64,000 bases of DNA from Marinobacter segnicrescens (GCF_900111555.1 NZ_FOHZ01000006.1:143303-207302), one strand, 5' to 3'; counted from the first letter of the stretch, positions 46,420 through 55,194 are shown. Numbers and translations are program-made. The notes: a model not told the origin generated them from the sequence alone.

Positions 46420-47217
46420 ATGAGTAAGATCGGCCAGGCCCGCGTACTCACCCCCGATCAGTTCGCCCGCCTCTTGAACGTGATCCAGGAGCACCGCTAC
46501 CCGGAAAAGAACACCGCACTGGTTCAGATCAGCTTCAAGCTTGGATTACGTGTCCAAGAGATAGCGCTTCTCTAGATCAAGGACGTCGCCGAGCTGGGCC
46601 ATGAAACGTCTGAAGAACGTTCTTTCAAACTTAGAGAAATTCTGGCGTTGCCGGCCGCTTACACCAAAGGTGCCGACGCGTTGAAGCGATCTAAATCTAC
46701 GTACCAGCGTCGCCGAATCAGTTTCAGCATTCACGATTTTCATCAGGTTGTTCAGCAAATTGAAACCCTGGCCAAGGCCGGAGCCGAGATCAAGCCGGAG
46801 GATTTTTACCCTGAGGTCAAGAAGCATCGTGGCAAATCGCGCGATCTTCCGATGAATGATGTAGCGCTGAGAACGGCTATAGAAAATCATCTCGCGATCC
46901 GCCTGGCAGCGAACCCCTCGATAAAAAGGACGGATCCTCTATTCCTGACTCAGAAAGGAGGCCCCTACTCTCCTAACACACTCCAGGAACACTTAGCGCT
47001 GATGCAGCGGCTTTGGGCAGGTATTGAGCGAGCAAGCTCCCATAGCGGCCGGCGGACTTTAATGACAAATATCATTCACGAACAAAAGAAGTCAGTTAAA
47101 ATCGCTCAAAAGATCGCAGGCCATGTTTCGCCATCTACGACGCTAATTTATGAAGAACCTCCCGAGGAGTCACTGAAGGAAGCGTTGCGGGATGCCGGGT
47201 ACCAATATGTAGGCTAA
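46420..47217 (+). pseudogene. Tyrosine-type integrase interrupted by in-frame TAG
   Basis: The frame starts at ATG 46420 (MSKIGQARVLTPDQF, AGGAG upstream) and would give about 265 residues, but codon 52 is TAG (46573-46575) where LLWIKDV would be expected; a single tgg-to-tag change explains it. The frame then continues without other stops to TAA/TAG at 47217. The C-terminal part keeps SHSGRRTLM (H-x-x-R), AGHVSPSTTLIYEE (H and catalytic Y) so only the nonsense mutation disables it. Catalytic Arg in LGLRVQEIALL is upstream of the stop. Confidence 0.8.
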
Positions 47218-47318
47218 TTCAGCAAAACGGATAGCGGTAGCTCTCTAAGAAGCATTATTGATGGACTTGACTTTCCCGCAGCGTGTCCATTCGACCGGGG
47301 GGAGAAGTCCACGGCCAG

Positions 47319-47999
47319 CTATGGCCCCTGATTAGCCTTTTTGCTATCTAGTTTGGTCTCAACCACGCGCAACAAACGAGCATAGGAAACAATTTGAACC
47401 CTAGGATTCATGCGATTCCAGGCACCTTTAAAAGCTTGGATCTGATCATTTTCTGCCTCGTCACCATTTCCAATTAAAAGAATGCCGTTTGGCTCACGGT
47501 AGCCATTTAGCCGAAGTTCATCTCGCAAATATCCTTGCGATCGGGCAGACGCATCAATGTAATTCATAAGTTGGCAAATGCCTTTGTTCGCTTCATTGGA
47601 CAGGTAAACTCTCTTCCCCCGAGAAACGAATCCATTGTGGTTGGCACCTTTCAGCTCCAGGATATACCAACTAACCCCATCGCTATTCGCCCCTGCCATG
47701 ACGTAATCAGGAATCATTCCGCCGGCCTCGCCGGAGGAGGGTCGAATGTTCTGCTTTGGGTAGATCCAAGATGCATGGTGACCGGAAGAAAAAAGGAAAA
47801 TGAGGAGCGCTAAAATTTCCTGATTATCGGCCAAGAATCTCTCAATTTCTGTTTCGCTCGCTCGATTCTCTATCAGGTTCTTAAAGCCAAGAAACTGGTC
47901 ACGAGTGACATCATGCTGACTTACGTAGTGATCTTTCGATGGCCAATGCTCTGGCCATTGCTTAAAAAGGGCGTCTTGGTTTGCTGTCCGAATTTCCAT
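47319..47999 (-). CDS. Shedu-like nuclease (SduA/DUF4263)
   Basis: 226 residues matching the PD-(D/E)xK-type Shedu nuclease domain: SETEIERFLADNQEILA, MIPDYVMAG (D98), WYILELKGANHNGF (E115, K117) and EANKGICQLMNYIDA (Q143). Shedu is an antiviral system that acts through this nuclease. Only a short N-terminal part precedes the nuclease, so it may be a minimal version. It lies on the minus strand at the 3' end of the CBASS genes, and the ORF at 47962 overlaps its start. The ATG has no strong ribosome site. Confidence 0.75.
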   Translation of the reverse strand: MEIRTANQDALFKQWPEHWPSKDHYVSQHDVTRDQFLGFKNLIENRASETEIERFLADNQEILALLIFLFSSGHHASWIYPKQNIRPSSGEAGGMIPDYVMAGANSDGVSWYILELKGANHNGFVSRGKRVYLSNEANKGICQLMNYIDASARSQGYLRDELRLNGYREPNGILLIGNGDEAENDQIQAFKGAWNRMNPRVQIVSYARLLRVVETKLDSKKANQGP

Positions 48000-48249
48000 T
48001 TTCTACTGATCTCTTCTTCAGGCTGAGAGTACGCAAGCCGATTGTTGTTCCCTTTCTGGTCGTTTCGAAAGGTCGTACCATTGAGATTATCAGAATGGAC
48101 TCATAGCACCTGAACCGACGCAACTCGACTTTTCTGTACTTTGCATCGAAATCATAACTTTGAAGTAAAAACGTCAGACCCGAGAGTGCCTGCTGGAAAT
48201 TCCAGAGGGAATAGATGGCCCTTTCGAGTTGAGCTTCAGTGATGTTCAT
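47962..48249 (-). CDS. Small unrecognised protein, possibly a truncated HEPN-type gene
   Basis: 95 residues: MNITEAQLERAIYSLWNF, then YRKVELRRFRCYESILIISM and VRPFETTRKGTTIGLRTL. The ILIISMVRPFE stretch recalls a common pattern of HEPN-like hypothetical proteins (VISYSRPF...), which normally run for another 60-80 residues with an R-x4-6-H near the end; that part is missing. The C-terminus (SVENGNSDSKPRRPF) looks like read-through, and it overlaps the Shedu-like start by 38 bases. Function not assignable. Confidence 0.35.
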   Translation of the reverse strand: MNITEAQLERAIYSLWNFQQALSGLTFLLQSYDFDAKYRKVELRRFRCYESILIISMVRPFETTRKGTTIGLRTLSLKKRSVENGNSDSKPRRPF

Positions 48250-48344
48250 AGTGTCGTGGTAAACTACTCCCGGTCAGTACTCTAGGTCGAGGCTACCTTT
48301 AGCGCTTATTATCTAACATGGACACGTTCAACGACACACCTGAT

Positions 48345-49910
48345 CTAAGCCGACCGAAGCTCGGTGCTTGGTCCGCTTGGGTCTATCACCAACCTTGGCA
48401 CCAAAGATTTGCCATGGAAATCGTATATACACACAGGCGAATGATTACGATCGATTGATGTCCCAACAAGCACCGAAGCGCAGTTTGAGGCGCAAATGAA
48501 TAGATGAATCTTTCTTATCCCTTTATCAGTAATTCGGTGGAAAAGAGATTGCAATTCCTTGACTAACCTTTTTCCCTCGACGGGGTGGGCAATGGCACCA
48601 TTTCCTTCAAATTCTTGCGGCACCGTTACTTCAATAACAGGAAGCTCAAGCGACTTAGCAGTCTTCAAAAACAGCTCGGGCCGCGCTGTCAGTGAAATCG
48701 CGACGATAACCTCGTCTTCTGCGTAGACTAGCTCGTCTGTTTGAACGATTGGTTTCTCATATCGCGGCCTTTCCGATGGCCAAGCCCAGTTACCTGTGTC
48801 TCTTGAACGAAGCATAGGAATAAACTGAGCTTTGTTTCCAAGCAGAGACCCTAGCCCGACTAATTGAGGCATTAGCCCGAATGCAAAGATCGCAGCGTGA
48901 TGCTGGCTCCCTTGAGTTTGCATTTTGATACGGTCAGCTACTTTTTCAATTAGCCGGGGCATGTATTTCCACATCGACTCGTCGCCCTGCATCAGGCTCT
49001 CGTCATTGTCTGTGACGACATTGAGTTGGCCTCTTGGACGGGAGTGGATCACCTGGAGAGATTGGGAGATCTGAAACGGTGTTGGTTGCGCTATTACGCT
49101 GCCCCCAACGGGCCAAAGCACCGAAAAACATGGAATGGGCTCATACCCCAAGCCGTCCAATAATTCGGTTGCAACTCTTTTAAATGACCGCCGCATCGAT
49201 GATAGACGAGAGGCCGGATAATCAGCCCCAGCAATCTTATCGATTAAACGATGGTGTTTATCGCAGAGCAGCAATATATTGGATGGATCGTCTGATAGTT
49301 TTTTAGAAATTAAACGCCCTCCTCGCTCTCCTTTTTCCGCCGAGGCAACATTGTGAGCGAGATAGGAAAAATTGCCTTCATAGCCAGTAATTTGGTCTAT
49401 TCCTAAATCCAGTCCACAACCTTCGAACATGCAGCGGCCATGACTGAACAGAAGTACTTTACGTTTCGTCTCTACACTTATAGGACGATTTCTGCCTTTT
49501 CTGTTCGAGTCACTCTCAAGTAATTGATAGTAATTCAAAATATCTTGCGAATTACATTCGACAACCTGCCCTGAAATCTTGGTCCAAATGTTCGTGAGCG
49601 CAGCTAAAGAGCATATTTCATCTTTACTTAGAGTATATCCCTGATAATATCCGTACCAAAATGTAGAGCGATTGGGGGCGAGCAGGAGCTGTAGGGCATC
49701 TACGCTTTCAGACGGAGAAAGATTAAACCTGAGAGCAGCAACGACCTCTTTGTTATGGAGCAAAATGACGATAGTATTTTCGTTGTCTTGATCCGTGACT
49801 ATACCGACGTCATCCCAAGCGATACTGCCCACCAGATATTTAGCCAGCGACTCAACTAAGCTCAGTTCGTCTAGGGGGGGGTGGTTTGTCTGAATGGCTA
49901 GCTGAGGCAT
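48345..49910 (-). CDS. cap5: CBASS effector Cap5-like: HNH nuclease plus SAVED domain, with N-terminal extension
   Basis: 521 residues. HNH endonuclease around 150-250: C160 and C165 (GRCMFEGCG), H186 (YLAHNVAS), then NILLLCDKHHRLIDK (C216, H219, H220). The C-terminal about 230 residues look like a SAVED ligand-binding domain (IFAFGLMPQLVGLGSLLGNK, EVIVAISLTARPELFL, RKIHLFICASNCASVLVGTS). Such effectors cut DNA on binding a cyclic oligonucleotide. Known Cap5 proteins are about 400 residues starting near the HNH domain; here about 140 extra residues precede it. It is last in the CBASS operon, 12 bases after cap3. Confidence 0.85.
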   Translation of the reverse strand: MPQLAIQTNHPPLDELSLVESLAKYLVGSIAWDDVGIVTDQDNENTIVILLHNKEVVAALRFNLSPSESVDALQLLLAPNRSTFWYGYYQGYTLSKDEICSLAALTNIWTKISGQVVECNSQDILNYYQLLESDSNRKGRNRPISVETKRKVLLFSHGRCMFEGCGLDLGIDQITGYEGNFSYLAHNVASAEKGERGGRLISKKLSDDPSNILLLCDKHHRLIDKIAGADYPASRLSSMRRSFKRVATELLDGLGYEPIPCFSVLWPVGGSVIAQPTPFQISQSLQVIHSRPRGQLNVVTDNDESLMQGDESMWKYMPRLIEKVADRIKMQTQGSQHHAAIFAFGLMPQLVGLGSLLGNKAQFIPMLRSRDTGNWAWPSERPRYEKPIVQTDELVYAEDEVIVAISLTARPELFLKTAKSLELPVIEVTVPQEFEGNGAIAHPVEGKRLVKELQSLFHRITDKGIRKIHLFICASNCASVLVGTSIDRNHSPVCIYDFHGKSLVPRLVIDPSGPSTELRSA

Positions 49911-49922
49911 ACATCTATTCTC

Positions 49923-50408
49923 TCAAAAATGATGAGTCATTCTCATACGATTAAATCTTCCACCGTGCATCTTGAAGAATCGAAATTCACCCGTCCCCAC
50001 AATACAGAAGAAAAGTTGACGATCACCGTTTCGGGCCAAACAACTTCTCCAGTCTCGTCGATCAACGCTCGACGGCTCGGGGAATTGCTCGGGATGCGTA
50101 TGCCAAGTACCCAAATACGCAAGGTGACCCTCAGATTCTATGAACTTTTGGTTCACGATCGCCTGGTGAGCTGGATCTTCAAGGGTAAAACTCGTGAAGC
50201 TCGATTGGTCCCCAGGGTGGGGTTTGGTGAGATGCTCGATCCAATAGCATTCATCGTCTTTGTTTTTCGAGCCGATAATTACCCCAAATCGCTCGTTCTC
50301 GAACTTTTTTTGCCGTGCTTGTTGAAAGGCCGCTATGACCTCCTGGTGCACATAAACGTGAGTGTTCGCAAGCGAGAAAGAAATGGGGAACGAGGTTTTA
50401 GCAGACAT
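49923..50408 (-). CDS. cap3: CBASS Cap3-like JAMM/JAB deconjugating protease
   Basis: 161 residues from the ATG at 50408, which has GAGG 8 bases upstream; earlier in-frame ATGs (50420, 50453) are less likely. Catalytic metal-site residues: E39 (ENERFGVIIGS), and HxHx7SxxD in TWHTHPEQFPEPSSVDRRD: H103, H105, S113, D116. Cap3 removes cyclase conjugates from targets, opposing Cap2. It overlaps the cap2 3' end by 11 bases. Confidence 0.85.
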   Translation of the reverse strand: MSAKTSFPISFSLANTHVYVHQEVIAAFQQARQKKFENERFGVIIGSKNKDDECYWIEHLTKPHPGDQSSFTSFTLEDPAHQAIVNQKFIESEGHLAYLGTWHTHPEQFPEPSSVDRRDWRSCLARNGDRQLFFCIVGTGEFRFFKMHGGRFNRMRMTHHF

Positions 50409-52116
50409 CACAAGCCTCATGATGCAAGGGTTGCGTTTGCATCGATCTCTCAAAATGGTAGTACCGGTGTGTTAAGGCGATACCCGCTTGCATGGCGTCG
50501 TCATCGCTTCCCTTCCAGCTTATTGACGAAGATTCTGTTAACTTCCCGCGCAAAAAATCAAGAGCCAAACTGGAAGCCACTATTGCAGTCTTCGAGGCAG
50601 ACAAACTGTCGTAAGGCAGAAAGAGATCCCCGCACCCAGCAATGTTTCTGGTCACATCCTGATTCTTATCGATAAAGTTTAGATTAGAGACGAGGCCTCT
50701 ATCAAAGGTGCTGTTATCAACATAAGCGCAATTAAGGCAGCCTGCTTGCCCAGGAATGCATAGTGTGGCGTGACCACCGACTCCGAAACCTTCCACCCAA
50801 CTGTTTACGACCGCGGGCATGTTCTCGTGTCGTTGTGTAAAGGAGGCGAACAGCCTTTCATGTGTCGGCGAGCCGATAGCAACAACGATAAGATCATATT
50901 CTTTCAAGCGCTCGATATTTCGATATTCGAGAAGTTGACGGAGACTCCATGTGCATTTTATCCAAGGGTATTGACCTCTGAGGTGGATCGCGAGCGCCGG
51001 GGCCTTTCCGCATCCAACAAAGGCGTTCGGGAGAACATGCCGGTAGGTGTTGCTCCAAGAAAGTATGTCAGGATCCGATAAGTCGATTTCACCGATTCCG
51101 GAAGCCCCTAACTTCATGGCGATCTCTGCCCCAACAGCCCCGCATCCCACCACAAGAATCTTTTTATTGGCCAAACCGGGCTCTGCCCCGCTGCGCGGCA
51201 TAAAGATACTTTTGTCGAAAACTCGAACTACGAATGGGGTAATTTTCCAGGCACTTAGGGAAGCCCTCGCCATTGGAAGAAATTTTTTCGAATCGGAAGA
51301 CAACTTCACGCCAAACCAAGCGGTTCCAGATGGGGTTTCACCGTTGAGTACCACCCAGAAGCTCTTGTGCCGGATTCCCTTCGTGAGCTCCCTTAATTTC
51401 GATGCGTCCTCTTCCTTTACGCCGGCAAGTGCATTAGCAAACCATTGACGAACTTGGGTGTTATGAGTCGGAGGTGGACCAAGCTGCCCAAGCGGTATAA
51501 CAACACCATTATTCTGACTATGACTTTCGGAATCTTCCTGTCGTCGTCGAATGGCTGCGGGTAGGTCCTGAAAATCGCGAATGGGAGGATAACCAACAGG
51601 TGAACCATCTATTCCAAATTCGCTTCGATCGGAGGGATTTATGACTTCTAAAAGGGCGCATGCTGAAGTTGGGGCTGCGCAGATAAAATCGTTTGATTTG
51701 GAGTCGCAGAGAAGACCCCAGTTCGCCTGGAATTCCCTTGTTAATTCCAGCGTATTCCATGCCGAGTCAGTCAATGCTCTGGTCAGAAGCTCTATGTGGC
51801 GCGATAACGACGCCTCGAACGCGAGTTCCGGGACTTCGACATTCACCGAAACCGCATCGGGAGTCGTCACACAAATAGGTGAAAGGTCGCTTCCATTGCT
51901 CGGCATGACATGTGCCAGAGGCCGGTCAGTTTCCAGTTTCTCCAAATAGAAGGTTGGAAGCCCAGTCAATTCATCGAGACAGAAATGTAGGAGCGTGTAC
52001 GAATCTCCGTTAATCGAAATCCTTACGCGAAGGCAGTGACATGTGTCATTCCAATTTTCATGAGATACGACGTAGCCATTATCTCGCAGATACTGAGTGA
52101 TTTCGCCGTAATTCAT
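50398..52116 (-). CDS. cap2: CBASS Cap2-like fused E2-E1 ubiquitin-transfer-like enzyme
   Basis: 572 residues. N-terminal E2-like domain with likely catalytic C82 (SPICVTTPD); then a middle linker, and E1 adenylation domain with ATP motif VVGCGAVGAEIAMKLG (324-329), E1 catalytic C495 (NIAGCGDLFLP), structural cysteines C460/C463 and C569/C572 (CDVC). Cap2 conjugates the C-terminus of the CD-NTase to a target protein to raise its activity. Overlaps the cyclase stop by four bases (ATGA) so the operon is coupled. Confidence 0.87.
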   Translation of the reverse strand: MNYGEITQYLRDNGYVVSHENWNDTCHCLRVRISINGDSYTLLHFCLDELTGLPTFYLEKLETDRPLAHVMPSNGSDLSPICVTTPDAVSVNVEVPELAFEASLSRHIELLTRALTDSAWNTLELTREFQANWGLLCDSKSNDFICAAPTSACALLEVINPSDRSEFGIDGSPVGYPPIRDFQDLPAAIRRRQEDSESHSQNNGVVIPLGQLGPPPTHNTQVRQWFANALAGVKEEDASKLRELTKGIRHKSFWVVLNGETPSGTAWFGVKLSSDSKKFLPMARASLSAWKITPFVVRVFDKSIFMPRSGAEPGLANKKILVVGCGAVGAEIAMKLGASGIGEIDLSDPDILSWSNTYRHVLPNAFVGCGKAPALAIHLRGQYPWIKCTWSLRQLLEYRNIERLKEYDLIVVAIGSPTHERLFASFTQRHENMPAVVNSWVEGFGVGGHATLCIPGQAGCLNCAYVDNSTFDRGLVSNLNFIDKNQDVTRNIAGCGDLFLPYDSLSASKTAIVASSLALDFLRGKLTESSSISWKGSDDDAMQAGIALTHRYYHFERSMQTQPLHHEACDVC

Positions 52117-53147
52117 GCGCCCTGCGAGGTCCCGACATAGCCGGCGGTAGCAAAAGCCGCTTTGCTAGCTCTTGATTCGCTGCTTTGGGTTGGAACTTCG
52201 AATTCGTCACCAAACATCTGGTTCAGGATACGGCACTGCTTAACCTCATCCTCCTCGGCGAGCGCTTGGTCAAGCTTAGTTTTGAGTCGCGACAGTTTAT
52301 TAAACAGTTGCGTTCCGGTATTGACACTACTTCCGGAAAATATGTCTCGCCATGGGTTGACCGGCAAGCGTACGTTAACCTTGTAGCGTCCGTCTTCCAG
52401 TTGCTGAGCGAAGTAACCGCGTGAAAGTATGTTGCTTAATGTTTGGCTCAGTGCTGTGGCATCGCAGGGTTTACCGTTGTCATCGAAGCATGGAGAAAAA
52501 CATTCTTTTATCATCACTGTCAGACCGATTGAATAGATCTTACGGGCTACATCTTGACTAAACTGGTGATCCCTCCAGCGCTTCACGTAGCGAACTAGCC
52601 TTCTGAACTGATCATGTTTGTCACGTTTCGACCCCGTGTAGAAGGAGTCGTCTTTGATCCATGACTCCAGCCCTTTTGGATCCGCGCTAGCCCATTCCTT
52701 ATTGCCATCTGATGAACCCGCCTTCCCTACTGCTAGGCTGTATTCAGCTCCCGATCGCTTGTAAACAGGAAAGTCGATGTGTAGATCCAATGCTTTGTAG
52801 TCGGCTGTGACGCAGGGTTTCTTAATGCGGACGTTTGAAAACCCCCGATTTTCAAGAACTTCTTTTATTCGTCTTTTAGGTTCAATTGGGCTCTCTGGTG
52901 CATCCGCCGAGTCAATGATGATTGCCCGATCAATATCGAAATCGGTATCGCGGCTTTTAATTCCGGTGTGAACTGCGAGCGAACCTTGTATGAAGTCGTC
53001 GATTACCGGGTGTCCGTTCTCCTTGAAGCTTCTCTTGATGGCCTCTTTGATACTGTCATCTTTCTCTCGCGCAGAAGCGTAGGAGACATCCTTCCTGCCG
53101 AGTTTGATTGTGTCGTGGAACGCTTTGAAGTGCTTTTGAAGACCCAT
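52113..53147 (-). CDS. CBASS cyclic-oligonucleotide synthase (CD-NTase)
   Basis: 344 residues from the ATG at 53147, chosen because GAGG lies 8 bases upstream (the GTG at 53159 has none). Nucleotidyltransferase motif GS (55-56) and DFDIDRAIII (D71, D73), third aspartate in ALDLHIDFPVY (D125). It ends ...YVGTSQGA: a small-residue C-terminus as needed for Cap2 thioester conjugation. In type II CBASS this enzyme makes a cyclic di- or trinucleotide upon phage infection. Clade (CdnA-H) cannot be fixed by eye. Confidence 0.85.
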   Translation of the reverse strand: MGLQKHFKAFHDTIKLGRKDVSYASAREKDDSIKEAIKRSFKENGHPVIDDFIQGSLAVHTGIKSRDTDFDIDRAIIIDSADAPESPIEPKRRIKEVLENRGFSNVRIKKPCVTADYKALDLHIDFPVYKRSGAEYSLAVGKAGSSDGNKEWASADPKGLESWIKDDSFYTGSKRDKHDQFRRLVRYVKRWRDHQFSQDVARKIYSIGLTVMIKECFSPCFDDNGKPCDATALSQTLSNILSRGYFAQQLEDGRYKVNVRLPVNPWRDIFSGSSVNTGTQLFNKLSRLKTKLDQALAEEDEVKQCRILNQMFGDEFEVPTQSSESRASKAAFATAGYVGTSQGA

Positions 53148-53165
53148 CGCTAACCTCACATCTTA

Positions 53166-53178
53166 GATATACAATATC
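53166..53178. promoter_or_regulatory. Palindrome directly upstream of the CBASS operon
   Basis: GATAT-ACA-ATATC, perfect 5-3-5 inverted repeat, ending 19 bases before the CD-NTase start. It could be an operator or just AT-rich promoter sequence; no regulator gene is adjacent. Confidence 0.3.
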
Positions 53179-53193
53179 AGTTGACTCTTCGAC

Positions 53194-53418
53194 TTATCCC
53201 TTCGGTGGGTACGGATCATTGCCGTAGGAATCTCGCTCACGAATCTGGCCATCCCGACCATGAATGAGGACTTCACTGCCCTGACGGCGCGCAATGTCCC
53301 GCGCCGCTTCGGCGGCCTCCGCCTGGATGGCGTGGTGTGAGGTATCGCGGCTGTTGCCCTCGCCTTTCACCGCCCAGCCCTTGTCGCGCTGGACCACGTG
53401 CTGATTTTTACCGGCCAT
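53194..53418 (-). CDS. DUF2188 small protein
   Basis: 74 residues from ATG 53418, with GAGGG about 7 bases upstream. KNQHVVQRDKGWAVKGEGNS, HHAIQAEAAEAARDIARRQG and SEVLIHGRDGQIRERDSYGN follow the DUF2188 pattern (PF09954), a small acidic/basic protein of unknown function often on plasmids and genomic islands. Same strand as the CBASS genes; 46 bases before the cyclase start. Confidence 0.7.
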   Translation of the reverse strand: MAGKNQHVVQRDKGWAVKGEGNSRDTSHHAIQAEAAEAARDIARRQGSEVLIHGRDGQIRERDSYGNDPYPPKG

Positions 53419-53536
53419 AGTCAAACCCTCTGGTTACGCTACATGACATTATATACACATAAAATTACAATGCACAATATATGGGGTTTTTTTTGGTGGC
53501 AATGTCTATATAGCGGGTTTTGCGTGCTGAAACGCT

Positions 53537-54277
53537 TCAGTGGAAGTCGACGCCTTCGAGAAAATGCGCTCCATCGAACGTGAGCACGTTCGTGTACACT
53601 TCGGTGGACTCGACACTGCGGTGACCGAGGAGCTGACTCACAAACTTCAGCGGCCGCCCGTGTAGGAGCAGGTGCACCGCAAAACTGTGCCGAAAAGTAT
53701 GGCAGCCAATCTTGAACGGCGGCTCTCCCCCCACCTGCTCGATCAACCGGTCGATGTTCGCGCTGACCGCCTGGCGGGTGACCGGAAAGATCCGCTCGTC
53801 CTTCCGAAACTTCCCCATCCACAGGTAGCTCTGGATCCGGGTCTGGAAGTCCCGGTCGAGGATCGGGATAAACCGCTTGGGAGAGCGTTGCAGGCTGCGT
53901 TTGCTCGGCCGCCCTGCCCCTTGTTTGAGCGTCTTCAGAATGACGCCGAAGTCGTAACCATCATCCATAAAGCTGGCCGGCGTGATCGCCAGGACCTCGG
54001 AGACCCGTGCGCCGGTGCACCACATCAGATCCAGGATCAGCCGGTGCATGGGATGGGTCTCGGCCTCCAACAGCGTCAGCACCTCGGGCTTGAGCAGGTA
54101 CTTGGGCATGGTGTCGAGGGTTTCCAGCAACAACGGTCGCTTGTCGATAAGCCGGTCCCAATCGATGGTCACTTCCTGGATCGGGAACGAGACCAGAGGG
54201 CGCTCCTGAAACCCCATGGGGCGCTTGTTTCGTGGCTGGCGCGGAAATGACCGCGCGCTGGTGATGGATTTTGACAT
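53537..54277 (-). CDS. Short intact tyrosine recombinase
   Basis: 246 residues, all catalytic residues present: R91 (CTGARVSEV), H193-R196 (GCHTFRHS), H219 (LLGHRSVES) and Y228 (EVYTN). It is short; a full N-terminal core-binding (SAM-like) domain is lacking, giving about 60 leading residues only. Start ATG at 54277 has GGAGGGG upstream. Divergent from tnsA. It could resolve or invert DNA in the transposon, or be an independent integron-like recombinase; no partner site is identified. Confidence 0.85.
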   Translation of the reverse strand: MSKSITSARSFPRQPRNKRPMGFQERPLVSFPIQEVTIDWDRLIDKRPLLLETLDTMPKYLLKPEVLTLLEAETHPMHRLILDLMWCTGARVSEVLAITPASFMDDGYDFGVILKTLKQGAGRPSKRSLQRSPKRFIPILDRDFQTRIQSYLWMGKFRKDERIFPVTRQAVSANIDRLIEQVGGEPPFKIGCHTFRHSFAVHLLLHGRPLKFVSQLLGHRSVESTEVYTNVLTFDGAHFLEGVDFH

Positions 54278-54489
54278 TTCCCCTCCGGGGTTCTGTCAAT
54301 TTACGGGTGGAATTATAGGCCCGGGAAAGCACCCTCTTCCGATCCTGTCAGTATGGCAAGCGGCGGGAAAAGCGCAAGAAATGGGGGCCGGTTGACGAAC
54401 TACGGACAACCGTCAATGTGGTTAATTATTGATCAATTGACGAGGCTCGACCATACTGAACAGTCTCATAGTCATTCGGAGGCCAGACC

Positions 54490-55194
54490 ATGGCTCCGCC
54501 AAATTTTATTAACCAGTCCGACCCGCTGCGCACCCATTCTGTCCGATTCCGTCAGAACCAATTGGTGCCGATGCAGCAGCCGACCCATCTAAAACTGACC
54601 AAGCGGACAGACTATTACGAGCAACGCTGTGTCAAATACCCGGGTCGAGCTTGTTTCCATTGCTACGCTGAGTTCATCCATGCCCTGCTACTGGAGACAG
54701 ATCCCGAGGTCACGAGCTTTGTCCCGCAGCCTTACCAGATGGAGGTGAACCGAAAGCCTTACATCCCGGATGTCTATGTAGTTCGCAATGGACGTATCCA
54801 AATCTTGGAATTGAAACCAAGGGCTGAGTTCGAGACCGAAAAGCAACTGCCTTTACAGGCGTTTTTCCTGCAATACAGCATGAATTTCGTTGTCCTAGCC
54901 AATGAGTCGGTCTTGGAACAGGAGCAATTAGCACTTCATTGGTTACCCATCGTCCAGGTGCTGTCGGATGCCTACGTACACGGTATCGACACGGTTGAGC
55001 GGGAGCAGCGGTTGTTTAATACCGCACGGCTTGAGAACTCAACGACCGTTGGTGAGCTGTTGGGGGATACTCCTCGAAGCGAACGCTATCTCTCTGAGCT
55101 GGCGTTGTACCGTCTGCTACATCGTCACGACCTGCACTGCGACCTTTCGGCTGCCCCCCTCGACTACGAGACGGAAGTGACAGCATGGTTCTGA
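54490..55194 (+). CDS. tnsA: TnsA-like endonuclease of a Tn7-like transposon
   Basis: 234 residues. TnsA nuclease core: CYAEFIHALLLETDPEVTSF (E61), YIPDVYVVRN (D94), QILELKPRAE (K109), which line up with the E-D-K triad of Tn7 TnsA. It cuts the 5' strand so the element can move by cut-and-paste. ATG 54490 has GGAGG 7 bases upstream. Overlaps tnsB by ten bases. A region with three TTGACG motifs precedes it (54392-54442). Confidence 0.85.
   Translation: MAPPNFINQSDPLRTHSVRFRQNQLVPMQQPTHLKLTKRTDYYEQRCVKYPGRACFHCYAEFIHALLLETDPEVTSFVPQPYQMEVNRKPYIPDVYVVRNGRIQILELKPRAEFETEKQLPLQAFFLQYSMNFVVLANESVLEQEQLALHWLPIVQVLSDAYVHGIDTVEREQRLFNTARLENSTTVGELLGDTPRSERYLSELALYRLLHRHDLHCDLSAAPLDYETEVTAWF

Noticed and set aside
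46420..47217. Recoding of the TAG in the integrase as an amino acid
   Set aside because: No pyrrolysine or suppressor evidence in the window; a simple nonsense mutation is the plain reading.
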